Under the pieces are notes generated by a model that saw only the letters and a list, made by a program, of their open reading frames with translations, did not search any database and had not been told where the DNA came from. Source: an uncultured Bacilli bacterium (GTDB lineage Bacteria; Bacillota_I; Bacilli_A; RF39; UBA660). From it: a stretch of 32,243 nt of DNA. Shown here piece after piece: positions 8,501-15,649 of the stretch. The translations under genes and the position numbers were made by a program. The stretch's first letter is position 1. Each line of letters begins with the position of its first letter. The stretch is taken from positions 1 through 32,243 of the forward strand of contig CAJUCU010000008.1 in the NCBI GenBank assembly GCA_910585335.1, read 5' to 3'.

Positions 8501-9649
8501 ATGAATAATAATGTAAGTACAAATGCGTTAACAAATTTAGCAGGTGAAATAACTTCTGCCGTAGGAAATTTAAAATCGGTAGTAGAAGCAACAAAAGAAA
8601 GTAGTGCCAATGTAGTGGCGCAATGTGAAACTTTAGGAAGCTACAATAACCAAAAAGTAGCAGGTAGTGATACTGTAAAAAATATCATGAAAAAAGACAA
8701 AGATGGTAACAATCAAATAGATAAAAGTATTTCTTATTGGAAAGTATGGCAAATAAGTGGACAAGAAGAAATTAAGAGTGCCTGCCATAATTTAGAACAG
8801 GAACTTTCTTATTTAGAAGATACGATTACAGCAATCACCTCAGAAAAAACAAATATAGAATCCATTGCTGAAGTAATTGAACAATATATTCAAAATGTTC
8901 AAAGTGAACTAGGAGATAGTATTGATAGTAGTATCTTAGCAAGTGCATTTGGTGTACTAGGGACAAGTATTGCCTATAGTGCAGAAGAAGCAGGAGAAAA
9001 TAATTATATTAGTCGAGATAAAATATTAGATGAATATTGGACTGGTTTTCCTCTTCGATTCGAGCGTCAACCAAATGGAACGTATCTAATCTATAAAAAA
9101 GAAGCAAATGGACAAGAAGTGGCAATGGGTTATACTAGTGCCTTAACAGCAACCCTATATTTTTCAAAACTTAAAAATGAAATAAAGGGTCCTACGCAAA
9201 CATCAACTCCTATCTCTACTCCAAAAGAAGAAAACGTAAATGAAGAAGTAATCAAAGCAGGAAATACCAAATATATTACACAAAATGAAATTTCTGATGC
9301 AGTGAAAAAAGAAATTGGAGAATATGCTCAAATAGATATCAGTTCATCCTCTCCAACAGAAAAACAAAATGCTTACCAAAATCTCTCACAAGAAGCAAGA
9401 GATATTATTGATGGAAAAACTCAAGTGTTAGATCCGAAAAAAGATATGCAGACCATCATCGATCATAAAGCAGATGTAGTGGTGCAAAATCGTGAACATT
9501 TCTATATTAATGGTTCTAGAACAGTAGGGACAGATATGATATTAAGATATGATCCAAAAACAGATCAATATCGTTTAGTAACATCTACTGGAGAATTCGC
9601 TCATGGCGGCTATAGTCGTAATGAAATGCTAAAATCAGAAGTAAAATAA
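8501..9649 (+). CDS. Probable large type VII secretion substrate with unknown C-terminal domain
   Basis: 382 aa. About the first 150 residues are helical and lack a signal peptide, like the N-terminal targeting part of LXG/WXG-type substrates. DKDGNNQID in this part resembles an EF-hand or dockerin calcium loop, although the usual Gly at position 6 is Asn. A Thr/Pro/Ser-rich linker (TSTPISTP) follows, then a C-terminal domain of roughly 130 residues, including VDPKKD-like and HFYINGSR stretches and ending in a YDPKTDQYRLV segment. I do not recognise it. ATG 8501 is chosen over ATG 8498 for better spacing from AGGAG at 8490-8494. No small immunity-type gene follows; the next gene is a GH3 enzyme after a terminator. 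Export by the neighbouring EssC is inferred from position and N-terminal architecture. Confidence 0.72.
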   Translation: MNNNVSTNALTNLAGEITSAVGNLKSVVEATKESSANVVAQCETLGSYNNQKVAGSDTVKNIMKKDKDGNNQIDKSISYWKVWQISGQEEIKSACHNLEQELSYLEDTITAITSEKTNIESIAEVIEQYIQNVQSELGDSIDSSILASAFGVLGTSIAYSAEEAGENNYISRDKILDEYWTGFPLRFERQPNGTYLIYKKEANGQEVAMGYTSALTATLYFSKLKNEIKGPTQTSTPISTPKEENVNEEVIKAGNTKYITQNEISDAVKKEIGEYAQIDISSSSPTEKQNAYQNLSQEARDIIDGKTQVLDPKKDMQTIIDHKADVVVQNREHFYINGSRTVGTDMILRYDPKTDQYRLVTSTGEFAHGGYSRNEMLKSEVK

Positions 9650-9722
9650 AAAATACTAGCAAGCAGAAAAGGTTTATTTCTATTAGAAGGAATAAAGCAC
9701 TGGCCAAAGCTAGTATTTTTTT
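9649..9722 (+). terminator. Long structured terminator of the type VII operon
   Basis: AAAATACTAGC (9650-9660) pairs perfectly with GCTAGTATTTT (9709-9719), followed by more Ts. The 48-nt interior can form a further TTTATTTC/GAAGGAATAAA arm, so the hairpin is larger than a usual terminator. Confidence 0.8.
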
Positions 9723-9748
9723 GAAATTTATTTTTAAGATTTTATCAT
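9721..9748 (+). promoter_or_regulatory. Probable promoter of the NagZ-like gene
   Basis: TTGAAA (9721-9726), 16 nt, TATCAT (9743-9748). It abuts the upstream terminator, an arrangement seen elsewhere in this window. Confidence 0.5.
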
Positions 9749-9792
9749 ATAACACTACTAAAAAATATATACTGTTAGTGATAAGGTGTGAT

Positions 9793-11169
9793 ATGATGAA
9801 AAATAAGAAAAATTTTATAATTGGTGCCGCAATTGGTGCCATCGTTCTCTCTGGCTTTACATTTTTATTTACACATAATTTCAAAGATAAAAAAGTAAAG
9901 ACCAAACAAATCACAGCAACTGTAATGTCAATGGATGAAGGAAGTATTACAGTACAAGATGATAATCAGGTAATCTACACGTTTTTAGGAGAGAATATCA
10001 AAGCAGAAACTGGCGAATCTATTAATATTGAGTATAGTGGGAAACTAGATAAAAATAAAGATGTGCAAGATAGTGAAATTATTAAATACACAACCAGTGC
10101 TGTCTCCCTAGATGATAATGGCATTCCAACGACATGGTTAGATAATGGAATCTTTAGTAACTATTATATTTTAGCAAATAGTAAGTTAAAGACTTTGTCT
10201 CTAGATGAGAAAATAGCCCAACTTTTATTAGTACGTTATCCGTCTAATGCAGAAGAAGTACAAAAAAAATACCAATTTGGAGGGTATGTATTCTTTGAAA
10301 AAGACTTCAAAGATAAAACGGAACAAGAAGTAAAAACGATGATATCGAAGTTGCAAGAAGTATCTAAAATTCCACTTCTAACAGCAGTGGATGAAGAAGG
10401 TGGAAAAGTAGTTAGAATCAGTAGCAATAAAAATTTGGTAGACGAACCATTCAAATCTTCAAAAGAATTATATAAAGATGGAGGCTTTGAACGAATCAAA
10501 CAAGATACGATTGAAAAAAGTAAAATATTAAATAATCTGGGGCTTAATGTAAATTTAGCGCCTGTTGTAGACGTATCAACGAATACAAGTGATTATATGT
10601 ATCCGCGTGCACTAGGGGAAGATACAGCACTTACTTCTACTTATGCTAAAACGGTAATAAATGCTAGTAAAAAAACAGGGGTGTCTTATACATTAAAACA
10701 TTTCCCTGGTTATGGGAATAATAAAGATACCCATCAAGGTGCTGTAACAGATAATAGAAGTTATGATGATATTTTAAAAAACGATATTCCGCCATTTGAA
10801 GAAGGTATAAAAGAAGAAGCAGAGGCGGTATTAGTAAGTCATAATACAGTAACAAATATAGATAAAGATAATCCAGCATCTCTTTCTCCAAGTGTACATA
10901 ACTTACTAAGAAATAAACTAGGATTTACTGGTATTATTATGACAGATGATCTAGATATGGGGGCAACATCTTCTATTGACAATGCGGTAGTAAAAGCTCT
11001 TCTTGCTGGAAACGATATAGTAATTACAACGGACTATGAAGAAGATATGCGAGCAATTAAAAATGCAGTTTACAATAATACAATCGATGAAAACTTAATT
11101 GATAAACTAGCGTTCCGTGTGCTTGCATGGAAATACTATAAAGGATTAATGTTTGAAAACCATAAATAA
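9793..11169 (+). CDS. nagZ: Membrane-anchored beta-N-acetylhexosaminidase (NagZ-like, GH3)
   Basis: 458 aa. An N-terminal membrane anchor (residues about 7-27, no Cys) is followed by a small beta-rich extracytoplasmic region (about 35-105) and a GH3 barrel. Family signatures are present: KHFPGYG (302-308) with the D-T-H of the Asp/His dyad at 312-314, and TDDLDM (384-389), which carries the nucleophile Asp. GH3 NagZ enzymes remove GlcNAc from peptidoglycan fragments. Here the enzyme should act on the outer face of the membrane in wall turnover or recycling. ATG 9793 is chosen for the AAGGTG just upstream; the frame is open further upstream but overlaps the promoter. Only the GH3 domain has a known family match. 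The beta-rich N-terminal region is unassigned. Confidence 0.88.
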   Translation: MMKNKKNFIIGAAIGAIVLSGFTFLFTHNFKDKKVKTKQITATVMSMDEGSITVQDDNQVIYTFLGENIKAETGESINIEYSGKLDKNKDVQDSEIIKYTTSAVSLDDNGIPTTWLDNGIFSNYYILANSKLKTLSLDEKIAQLLLVRYPSNAEEVQKKYQFGGYVFFEKDFKDKTEQEVKTMISKLQEVSKIPLLTAVDEEGGKVVRISSNKNLVDEPFKSSKELYKDGGFERIKQDTIEKSKILNNLGLNVNLAPVVDVSTNTSDYMYPRALGEDTALTSTYAKTVINASKKTGVSYTLKHFPGYGNNKDTHQGAVTDNRSYDDILKNDIPPFEEGIKEEAEAVLVSHNTVTNIDKDNPASLSPSVHNLLRNKLGFTGIIMTDDLDMGATSSIDNAVVKALLAGNDIVITTDYEEDMRAIKNAVYNNTIDENLIDKLAFRVLAWKYYKGLMFENHK

Positions 11170-11187
11170 AGGGGGAACCCTTTTTTT
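11168..11187 (+). terminator. Terminator of the NagZ-like gene
   Basis: AAAGGG (11168-11173), loop GGAA, CCCTTT (11178-11183) and a run of seven Ts. Confidence 0.85.
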
Positions 11188-11241
11188 CTTTTCTAAAAAC
11201 ATAAAATTTCTCGACTTATGTCATATAATAAGAATAGAAAA

Positions 11242-11324
11242 GCTTAGGAAAAGATAACGTGGTAAGAATCAACTAAGTTATTGTCTAAGCAAAATAAGAA
11301 TGAACTAGTTGTAGCAAAAACTAG
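11242..11324 (+). other. Structured leader region upstream of the truncated dinD
   Basis: Two inverted repeats lie between a TATAAT at 11224-11229 (no good -35) and dinD. GCTTAG (11242-11247) pairs with CTAAGC (11285-11290), with nested ATAAC (11254-11258) and GTTAT (11277-11281). CTAGTT (11305-11310) pairs with AACTAG (11319-11324). No U-run follows, so they are not ordinary terminators. I recognise no known riboswitch or LexA box. Confidence 0.35.
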
Positions 11325-11355
11325 GATTAAAACAAGTATGAGGAGGCAATAGATA

Positions 11356-11742
11356 ATGAATGAAACAAATTTTGAAATCATAAAACATAGGAATGAATAT
11401 GGAGATGAATTTTGGTACGCTAGAGAACTTCAAAAAATGCTCGGTTATAAAGAATGGCGATTATTTTCAGCAATAATTGAAAAAGCAAAACTTACTTGTT
11501 CGCAAAGTAATAATAAAATAAATGGTCATTTTGAGGCATACTCCAAAATAGTAAAAGCAGGTGTAACAACTAAGCCGATTTTAGACTATCGACTATCTAG
11601 GTATGCTTGTCATTTAATTGTACAAAAAGCGAACCCAAAATCTGAAGCAGTAGCATTAGGAAAAAAGTATTTTTTTGTACAAACTAAAAATGAGGTACAG
11701 AAATATCGAAACCTGAGAAAATCGCATTTAAAAAGTGAATAA
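11356..11742 (+). pseudogene. dinD: DinD-like protein, C-terminally truncated
   Basis: The 128 residues match the N-terminal half of DinD: IKHRNEYGDEFWYARELQ, LGYKEWRLF, HFEAYSK, then a YRLSRYACHLIVQKANP stretch. E. coli DinD is induced by DNA damage and inhibits RecA-mediated strand exchange; full-length proteins are about 270-280 residues. This one stops after FVQTKNEVQKY and the following bases show no continuation in another frame, so roughly the second half is lost. AGGAGG at 11341-11346 gives a good start at 11356. It may be a remnant of a mobile or accessory region, together with the rhuM-like gene downstream; a functional short form cannot be excluded. Confidence 0.75.
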
Positions 11743-11755
11743 AAAATAGTATAAT
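11727..11755 (+). promoter_or_regulatory. Promoter-like sequence at the end of the dinD fragment
   Basis: TTTAAA (11727-11732), 17 nt, TATAAT (11750-11755). It points into a stretch with no intact gene and could produce the leader of the rhuM-like gene or a non-coding transcript. Confidence 0.45.
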
Positions 11756-12026
11756 ATAGTTGTTATTTACATTTAGTAGACGGTGTATATATGACTAAAG
11801 AATAGATTTATCGTGAATACAAAGAAGGATTTGGATATTAGAAAGCAGCATCTCATTAAAAATTATAATAAAAGTTAAAGGGAAATAGAATATCTGTTTT
11901 TTTTATGATGGAATGAATAAAAGATACTATTTTAAAGAAAATGGCTGAATATAAAAGTATTTTTCTTAATTTATTGTCATTTTAGTAAAGCTATTGAATT
12001 TTAATTGTGAAAGGAGGAACTGATAG
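11743..12026 (+). other. Gene-free, apparently decayed stretch between dinD and rhuM
   Basis: No intact gene. From ATG 11791 the frame reads MTKE, stop, IYREYKEGFGY, stop, KAASH, stop, which looks like a small gene broken by in-frame stops, but too little remains to name. A second short frame (KKMAEYKSIFLNLLSF) precedes the rhuM-like gene. I see no transposase, tRNA or terminator. Confidence 0.35.
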
Positions 12027-12689
12027 ATGAACATAGATAGTTTAAAGGATTTAATTTTATACCAAAGTGAAAATACAAATAAGACTATTGAAGTGCTATA
12101 TGATAATGAAGATTTTTGGTTAACGCAAAAAACTATGGGAGAACTTTTTAATGTAGCGGAAAATAATATCACCTATCACTTACAAAATATTTTTAAAACT
12201 GGGGAATTAAAAGAAAATTCAACTACTCAAAAAATTAGAGTAGTTCAAAAAGAAGGAAAAAGACAAATTTCCAGGGAAATAAATTTTTATAGTTTAGATG
12301 CAATTATAACTGTTGGTTATAGAGTTAATTCAAAAGAAACTACCAATTTTAGAATATGGACAACAAATACTTTAAAAGAATATATCAAAAAAGGTTTTGT
12401 AATAAACACCGAGTTATTAAAAAATGGTCCTAAGTTTGGAAAAGATTATTTTGATGAATTACTAGTTAAGATTAAAGAAATTAGAGCAAGTGAAAGAAGA
12501 TTTTATCAAAAGATTACCGATATTTATAAAGAATGTAATTATGATTATGATAAAAATAGTAGAGATTATGTTACAAAGGAAAAACAAAATACTTTTATGA
12601 ATCCTAATGAAGTTGCTAGAACAATTTGTGATAATATATTTACTAATTTAAATTTAAATGTAGCAGACATAATTATTGAAAGAAATTAA
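12027..12689 (+). CDS. rhuM: RhuM-family (virulence RhuM, PF13310-type) protein, short
   Basis: 220 aa with the RhuM signatures: WLTQKTMGELFNVAENNITYHL, LDAIITVGYRVNS, FRIWTTNTLKEYIKKGF and ERRFYQKITDIY. RhuM proteins have an unclear biochemical role and are common in accessory regions, often near DNA-modification or toxin-antitoxin genes. The family is usually about 330 residues; this copy loses the normal C-terminal part soon after ITDIY, so it is truncated or a divergent short form. AAGGAGG (12011-12017) supports the start at 12027. Leucine is mostly TTA here, unlike the CTA-rich flanking genes, which fits transfer. It is followed after 10 nt by pnuC. Confidence 0.8.
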   Translation: MNIDSLKDLILYQSENTNKTIEVLYDNEDFWLTQKTMGELFNVAENNITYHLQNIFKTGELKENSTTQKIRVVQKEGKRQISREINFYSLDAIITVGYRVNSKETTNFRIWTTNTLKEYIKKGFVINTELLKNGPKFGKDYFDELLVKIKEIRASERRFYQKITDIYKECNYDYDKNSRDYVTKEKQNTFMNPNEVARTICDNIFTNLNLNVADIIIERN

Positions 12690-12699
12690 GGTGTTAAAT

Positions 12700-13377
12700 A
12701 TGAATAAAAAATATTTAGTAATAACGATTTTAAGTTTAATTATTTCAATCATATCAGGTGTCATTTCTAATGATTTGATTATTGGAGGAACTATTCTTTT
12801 AACAGGACTTTTATGTGCTTACTTTGCTAGTGAAGGTAAAAGAATAAATTATATATTTGGTTTAATAAATTATTTGTTAATGGGATACGTTGCTTTTAAA
12901 AATAATTTATTTGGTATCTTTTTCTTTTACATATTTATTTTTTCTCCGCTTCAAATTAATGGTTTCATTACTTGGAATAAAAATTTGAATGATGATAAGA
13001 ATGTTAAGGTACGAGAGTTTACTTTAAAAAACTCGTGTTTAATAACACTATCTTGTATAATAGGAAGTGCTACTTTAGGTTATTTATTAACATTAATACC
13101 GACTCAAAGATTAGCATTGATGGACGCTACTTCAAATTGTATAAACCTTTGCGGTGTAATTTTGATGATGTTAAGATTTAAGGAATCATGGTGGCTATGG
13201 TTAATTAATAATATTATAGACTTAATAATTTGGATTATAACTGTAATAAATAATGGAAGTGGATCAGTAATGATGCTAATGGTCTCTATTGGGTATTTAT
13301 TAATCAATATTTATGGTGTTATAAAGTGGAATATGGAAGCAAAAAGAAATAGAACTAGGAGTGAACAAAATGAGTAA
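12700..13377 (+). CDS. pnuC: PnuC-family nicotinamide (riboside) transporter
   Basis: 225 aa with about seven membrane helices and PnuC signatures: INYLLMGYVAFKNNLFG in the first half, SWWLWLINNIIDLIIW and SIGYLLINIYGVIKW near the end. PnuC proteins are facilitators for nicotinamide riboside and related vitamins, trapped inside by phosphorylation, so it should feed NAD salvage. The exact substrate (nicotinamide riboside, riboflavin or thiamine type) cannot be read safely. ATG 12700 is chosen for AAGGTG at 12688-12693; an in-frame upstream ATG overlaps rhuM. The HAD gene overlaps its end by 8 nt, so the two form an operon. No NiaR or riboswitch element was seen. Confidence 0.85.
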   Translation: MNKKYLVITILSLIISIISGVISNDLIIGGTILLTGLLCAYFASEGKRINYIFGLINYLLMGYVAFKNNLFGIFFFYIFIFSPLQINGFITWNKNLNDDKNVKVREFTLKNSCLITLSCIIGSATLGYLLTLIPTQRLALMDATSNCINLCGVILMMLRFKESWWLWLINNIIDLIIWIITVINNGSGSVMMLMVSIGYLLINIYGVIKWNMEAKRNRTRSEQNE

Positions 13378-14074
13378 AATTGTTATTAGTGATTATGATG
13401 GAACTTTAGACACCAGCGAAAATGATATAGCAAAAAATATAGAAGCAATTCAAAAATTTAGAAATAATGGAAATTTATTTGTAATTGCTACAGGGAGAAG
13501 CTATTTAGAAATAAAACCTGTATTATATCCAATTCCATTTGATTATTTAATTGTAAATCATGGTAGCGTGATTTTAGATAAAAATGAAAAAGTGATAGAT
13601 GCTTGCCTAATTCCTAAAAACATTGGTATTGAGATATTAGAGGCAGTAAAATCTAAAGAAAATATAGAACGTATAATTCTTTTTGATATGATGAAAAGAG
13701 ATATAGAGGATGTATCAAATGAACTTACAAAAATTATGTTGATGATGAAAGAGGAAAAAGCAGCTAGAATTTTATCCCAAATGATAAATGAAAATTGGAA
13801 AGAAACAGTTAAATCTTATGTTATAACAACAGAAGAGTATTATTTAGTTGAAATTATTTCTATAAAAACAGATAAGGGACAGGCAATTGAAAAAATATTA
13901 AAGATTGAAAATATATCAGATAATGAGGTTTATCCAATTGGTGATGGATCTAATGATGTAGAAATGATTTTAAAATATAACGGTTATGGTATGAAAATTT
14001 CAGAAGAAGCTGTTTATAAAGCAACCAATAAACTTTGCAATAGTGTTGCCGAACTAATAGAAACTTTAAATTAA
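13370..14074 (+). CDS. HAD-superfamily (Cof-type) phosphatase
   Basis: 234 aa with all HAD motifs: SDYDGTLDT (nucleophile Asp8 and acid Asp10), IATGRSY (motif II), the lysine of KTDKGQAIEK (motif III) and GDGSNDVEM (motif IV). The central insertion of about 90-100 residues fits a C2 cap, as in Cof-like sugar- or cofactor-phosphate phosphatases. ATG 13370 is preceded by AGGAG with 8 nt spacing and overlaps the end of pnuC, so the phosphatase is translated with the transporter. That pairing suggests it acts on a phosphorylated form of the transported vitamin or its nucleotide, but this is inference; substrates of this family cannot be predicted from sequence. Confidence 0.88.
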   Translation: MSKIVISDYDGTLDTSENDIAKNIEAIQKFRNNGNLFVIATGRSYLEIKPVLYPIPFDYLIVNHGSVILDKNEKVIDACLIPKNIGIEILEAVKSKENIERIILFDMMKRDIEDVSNELTKIMLMMKEEKAARILSQMINENWKETVKSYVITTEEYYLVEIISIKTDKGQAIEKILKIENISDNEVYPIGDGSNDVEMILKYNGYGMKISEEAVYKATNKLCNSVAELIETLN

Positions 14075-14081
14075 ATTATAA

Positions 14082-14120
14082 AAAAGAGTGGTCTAGGAAA
14101 TAATCCTAGACAACTCTTTT
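14082..14120. terminator. Bidirectional terminator between convergent genes
   Basis: AAAAGAGT-G-GTCTAGG (14082-14097), loop AAATAAT, CCTAGAC-A-ACTCTTTT (14105-14120): 15 pairs with one G/A mismatch, with T-runs in both directions. Its right arm overlaps the stop codon of the minus-strand permease gene. Confidence 0.9.
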
Positions 14121-14910
14121 ATTTTTTAAATAAATGTTCAAATTTAGAAATAGAAAAATACATAAGATAAGAAAGTAAGCCTAGTAAAAATACTGAAGTA
14201 ATAACAAGATTAATATTAAATACTTGAGATCCATACATAATTAAATATCCAAGTCCTTGTTTAGAAACAAGTAGTTCTCCCATAATAACTCCGATTAGTG
14301 ACATGCTAATGTTAATCTTCAAAGCATTGATAAGTGTGTTATAATTACTTGGAATAATTACTTTTAAGAATATCTGCCTTCTTGTTGCGCCGAAGGAAGA
14401 AAGAAGACGAATATAGTTTTCTTCTGTTTCCATAAAACCATTATAAATGTTAATAATGGTAATAAAGGTAGAAATGAGAAGTGCCATAAAAATAATAGAA
14501 TGAATACTAGCACCTACCCAAATAATAATTAAAGGTCCAAGTGCAACTTTAGGTAGAGAGTTTAAAATAGTAAGATATGGATCTATAATTTTAGCAAGTC
14601 GTTTACTAGACCAAAGTAGGGTAGCAACAATAAAACCTAGTACGGTAGCAATTAGAAAACTAAGAATCGTCTCATAAGTAGTAATCCAAATATGAGTAAA
14701 TAGTGTTCCTTCATGAAATAGAGAAATAGCAGTTTTTACGACATCACTTGGGGATGATAATAAGAAAGTATTGATGATGCCAAGTCTTGCTACAGTCTCC
14801 CATAATAGTAGAAATAAGACAATAATCATAATTTGCACTGTTAGAATAAGTCGCTTTTCATGACGTTTTTTCTTTAAAAATCGAATATGCTCTGCACTAT
14901 AAGTGGACAT
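14119..14910 (-). CDS. ABC importer permease, NitT/TauT (SsuC/TauC-like) type
   Basis: 263 aa with six or so membrane helices and the permease-ATPase coupling (EAA-like) loop NYIRLLSSFGATRRQIFLKV-I-P. The N-terminal LLWETVARLG and SSPSDVVKT stretches are typical of the SsuC/TauC/ThiX permeases. Together with the next two minus-strand genes it makes a complete importer. A GGAGGG ribosome binding site lies 6 nt before the start, and the start overlaps the ATPase gene by 14 nt. The substrate could be a sulfonate, nitrate-like anion, thiamine precursor or similar; nothing here decides. Confidence 0.9.
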   Translation of the reverse strand: MSTYSAEHIRFLKKKRHEKRLILTVQIMIIVLFLLLWETVARLGIINTFLLSSPSDVVKTAISLFHEGTLFTHIWITTYETILSFLIATVLGFIVATLLWSSKRLAKIIDPYLTILNSLPKVALGPLIIIWVGASIHSIIFMALLISTFITIINIYNGFMETEENYIRLLSSFGATRRQIFLKVIIPSNYNTLINALKINISMSLIGVIMGELLVSKQGLGYLIMYGSQVFNINLVITSVFLLGLLSYLMYFSISKFEHLFKK

Positions 14911-15649
14911 CTAAATCCCTCCAAATCTTATCATAATATTCTGAAAACTCAGGACATTTCCGGTTATGAATAGGACTAGATTTATCTTTCATAGTAACAG
15001 TGTATATTTTTTTTACAGTAGAAGGTCTTTTCGTTAAAACGATGATTCTATCAGCCATAGAAATCGCCTCAGCAAGATCGTGCGTAATCATAACAGCAGT
15101 CTTTCCTTCATTTTTAATAATATGGTACAAATCATCAGACAGGGCGAGTCTAGTCTGATAATCAAGTGCCGAAAGGGCTTCATCCAAAAGTAAGATATCT
15201 GGTTTAATAGCAAGAGTTCGAATAAGTGCCGCCCTCTGTCTCATTCCACCAGACAAAGAACTAGGGTATTTATCCATAAACTCTGAAAGACCATAAGTTT
15301 TAAGTAAAGAAATAACGTAAGCTCGTGATTCTTCAGTAAGAGAATTGGTAATCTCAAGTCCCAATAAACAATTGTCTAAAATTGTTCGCCAAGGGAATAA
15401 AGAATCTTTTTGGAGCATATAACCAAGTATGATATTTTCTTTATTAAAACGGATTGTTCCACCTGATTTATCCTCTAAACCAGAAAGAATAGAAAGTATT
15501 GTGGACTTTCCACATCCACTAGGTCCAACCACTGCTAAGAATTCTTTTTCATATACATCAAAACTAACATCCGAAACCGCCATTGTCTCTCCATCTAAAT
15601 CTTGATAGTTTTTAGTTAAATGTGAAATCTCTAAAATCTTATTTTTCAT
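14897..15649 (-). CDS. ABC importer ATPase, NitT/TauT (SsuB/TauB-like) type
   Basis: 250 aa with Walker A GPSGCGKST (42-50), Q-loop in GYMLQKDSLFPWRT, signature LSGGMRQR (132-139), Walker B ILLLDEALSALD (from 152) and H-loop MITHDLAEA. DSLFPW after the Q-loop is characteristic of the SsuB/TauB group. It has no good ribosome binding site of its own and overlaps the binding-protein gene by 11 nt, so it is likely translated by coupling. It energises import with the permease gene at 14119-14910. Confidence 0.93.
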   Translation of the reverse strand: MKNKILEISHLTKNYQDLDGETMAVSDVSFDVYEKEFLAVVGPSGCGKSTILSILSGLEDKSGGTIRFNKENIILGYMLQKDSLFPWRTILDNCLLGLEITNSLTEESRAYVISLLKTYGLSEFMDKYPSSLSGGMRQRAALIRTLAIKPDILLLDEALSALDYQTRLALSDDLYHIIKNEGKTAVMITHDLAEAISMADRIIVLTKRPSTVKKIYTVTMKDKSSPIHNRKCPEFSEYYDKIWRDLDVHL

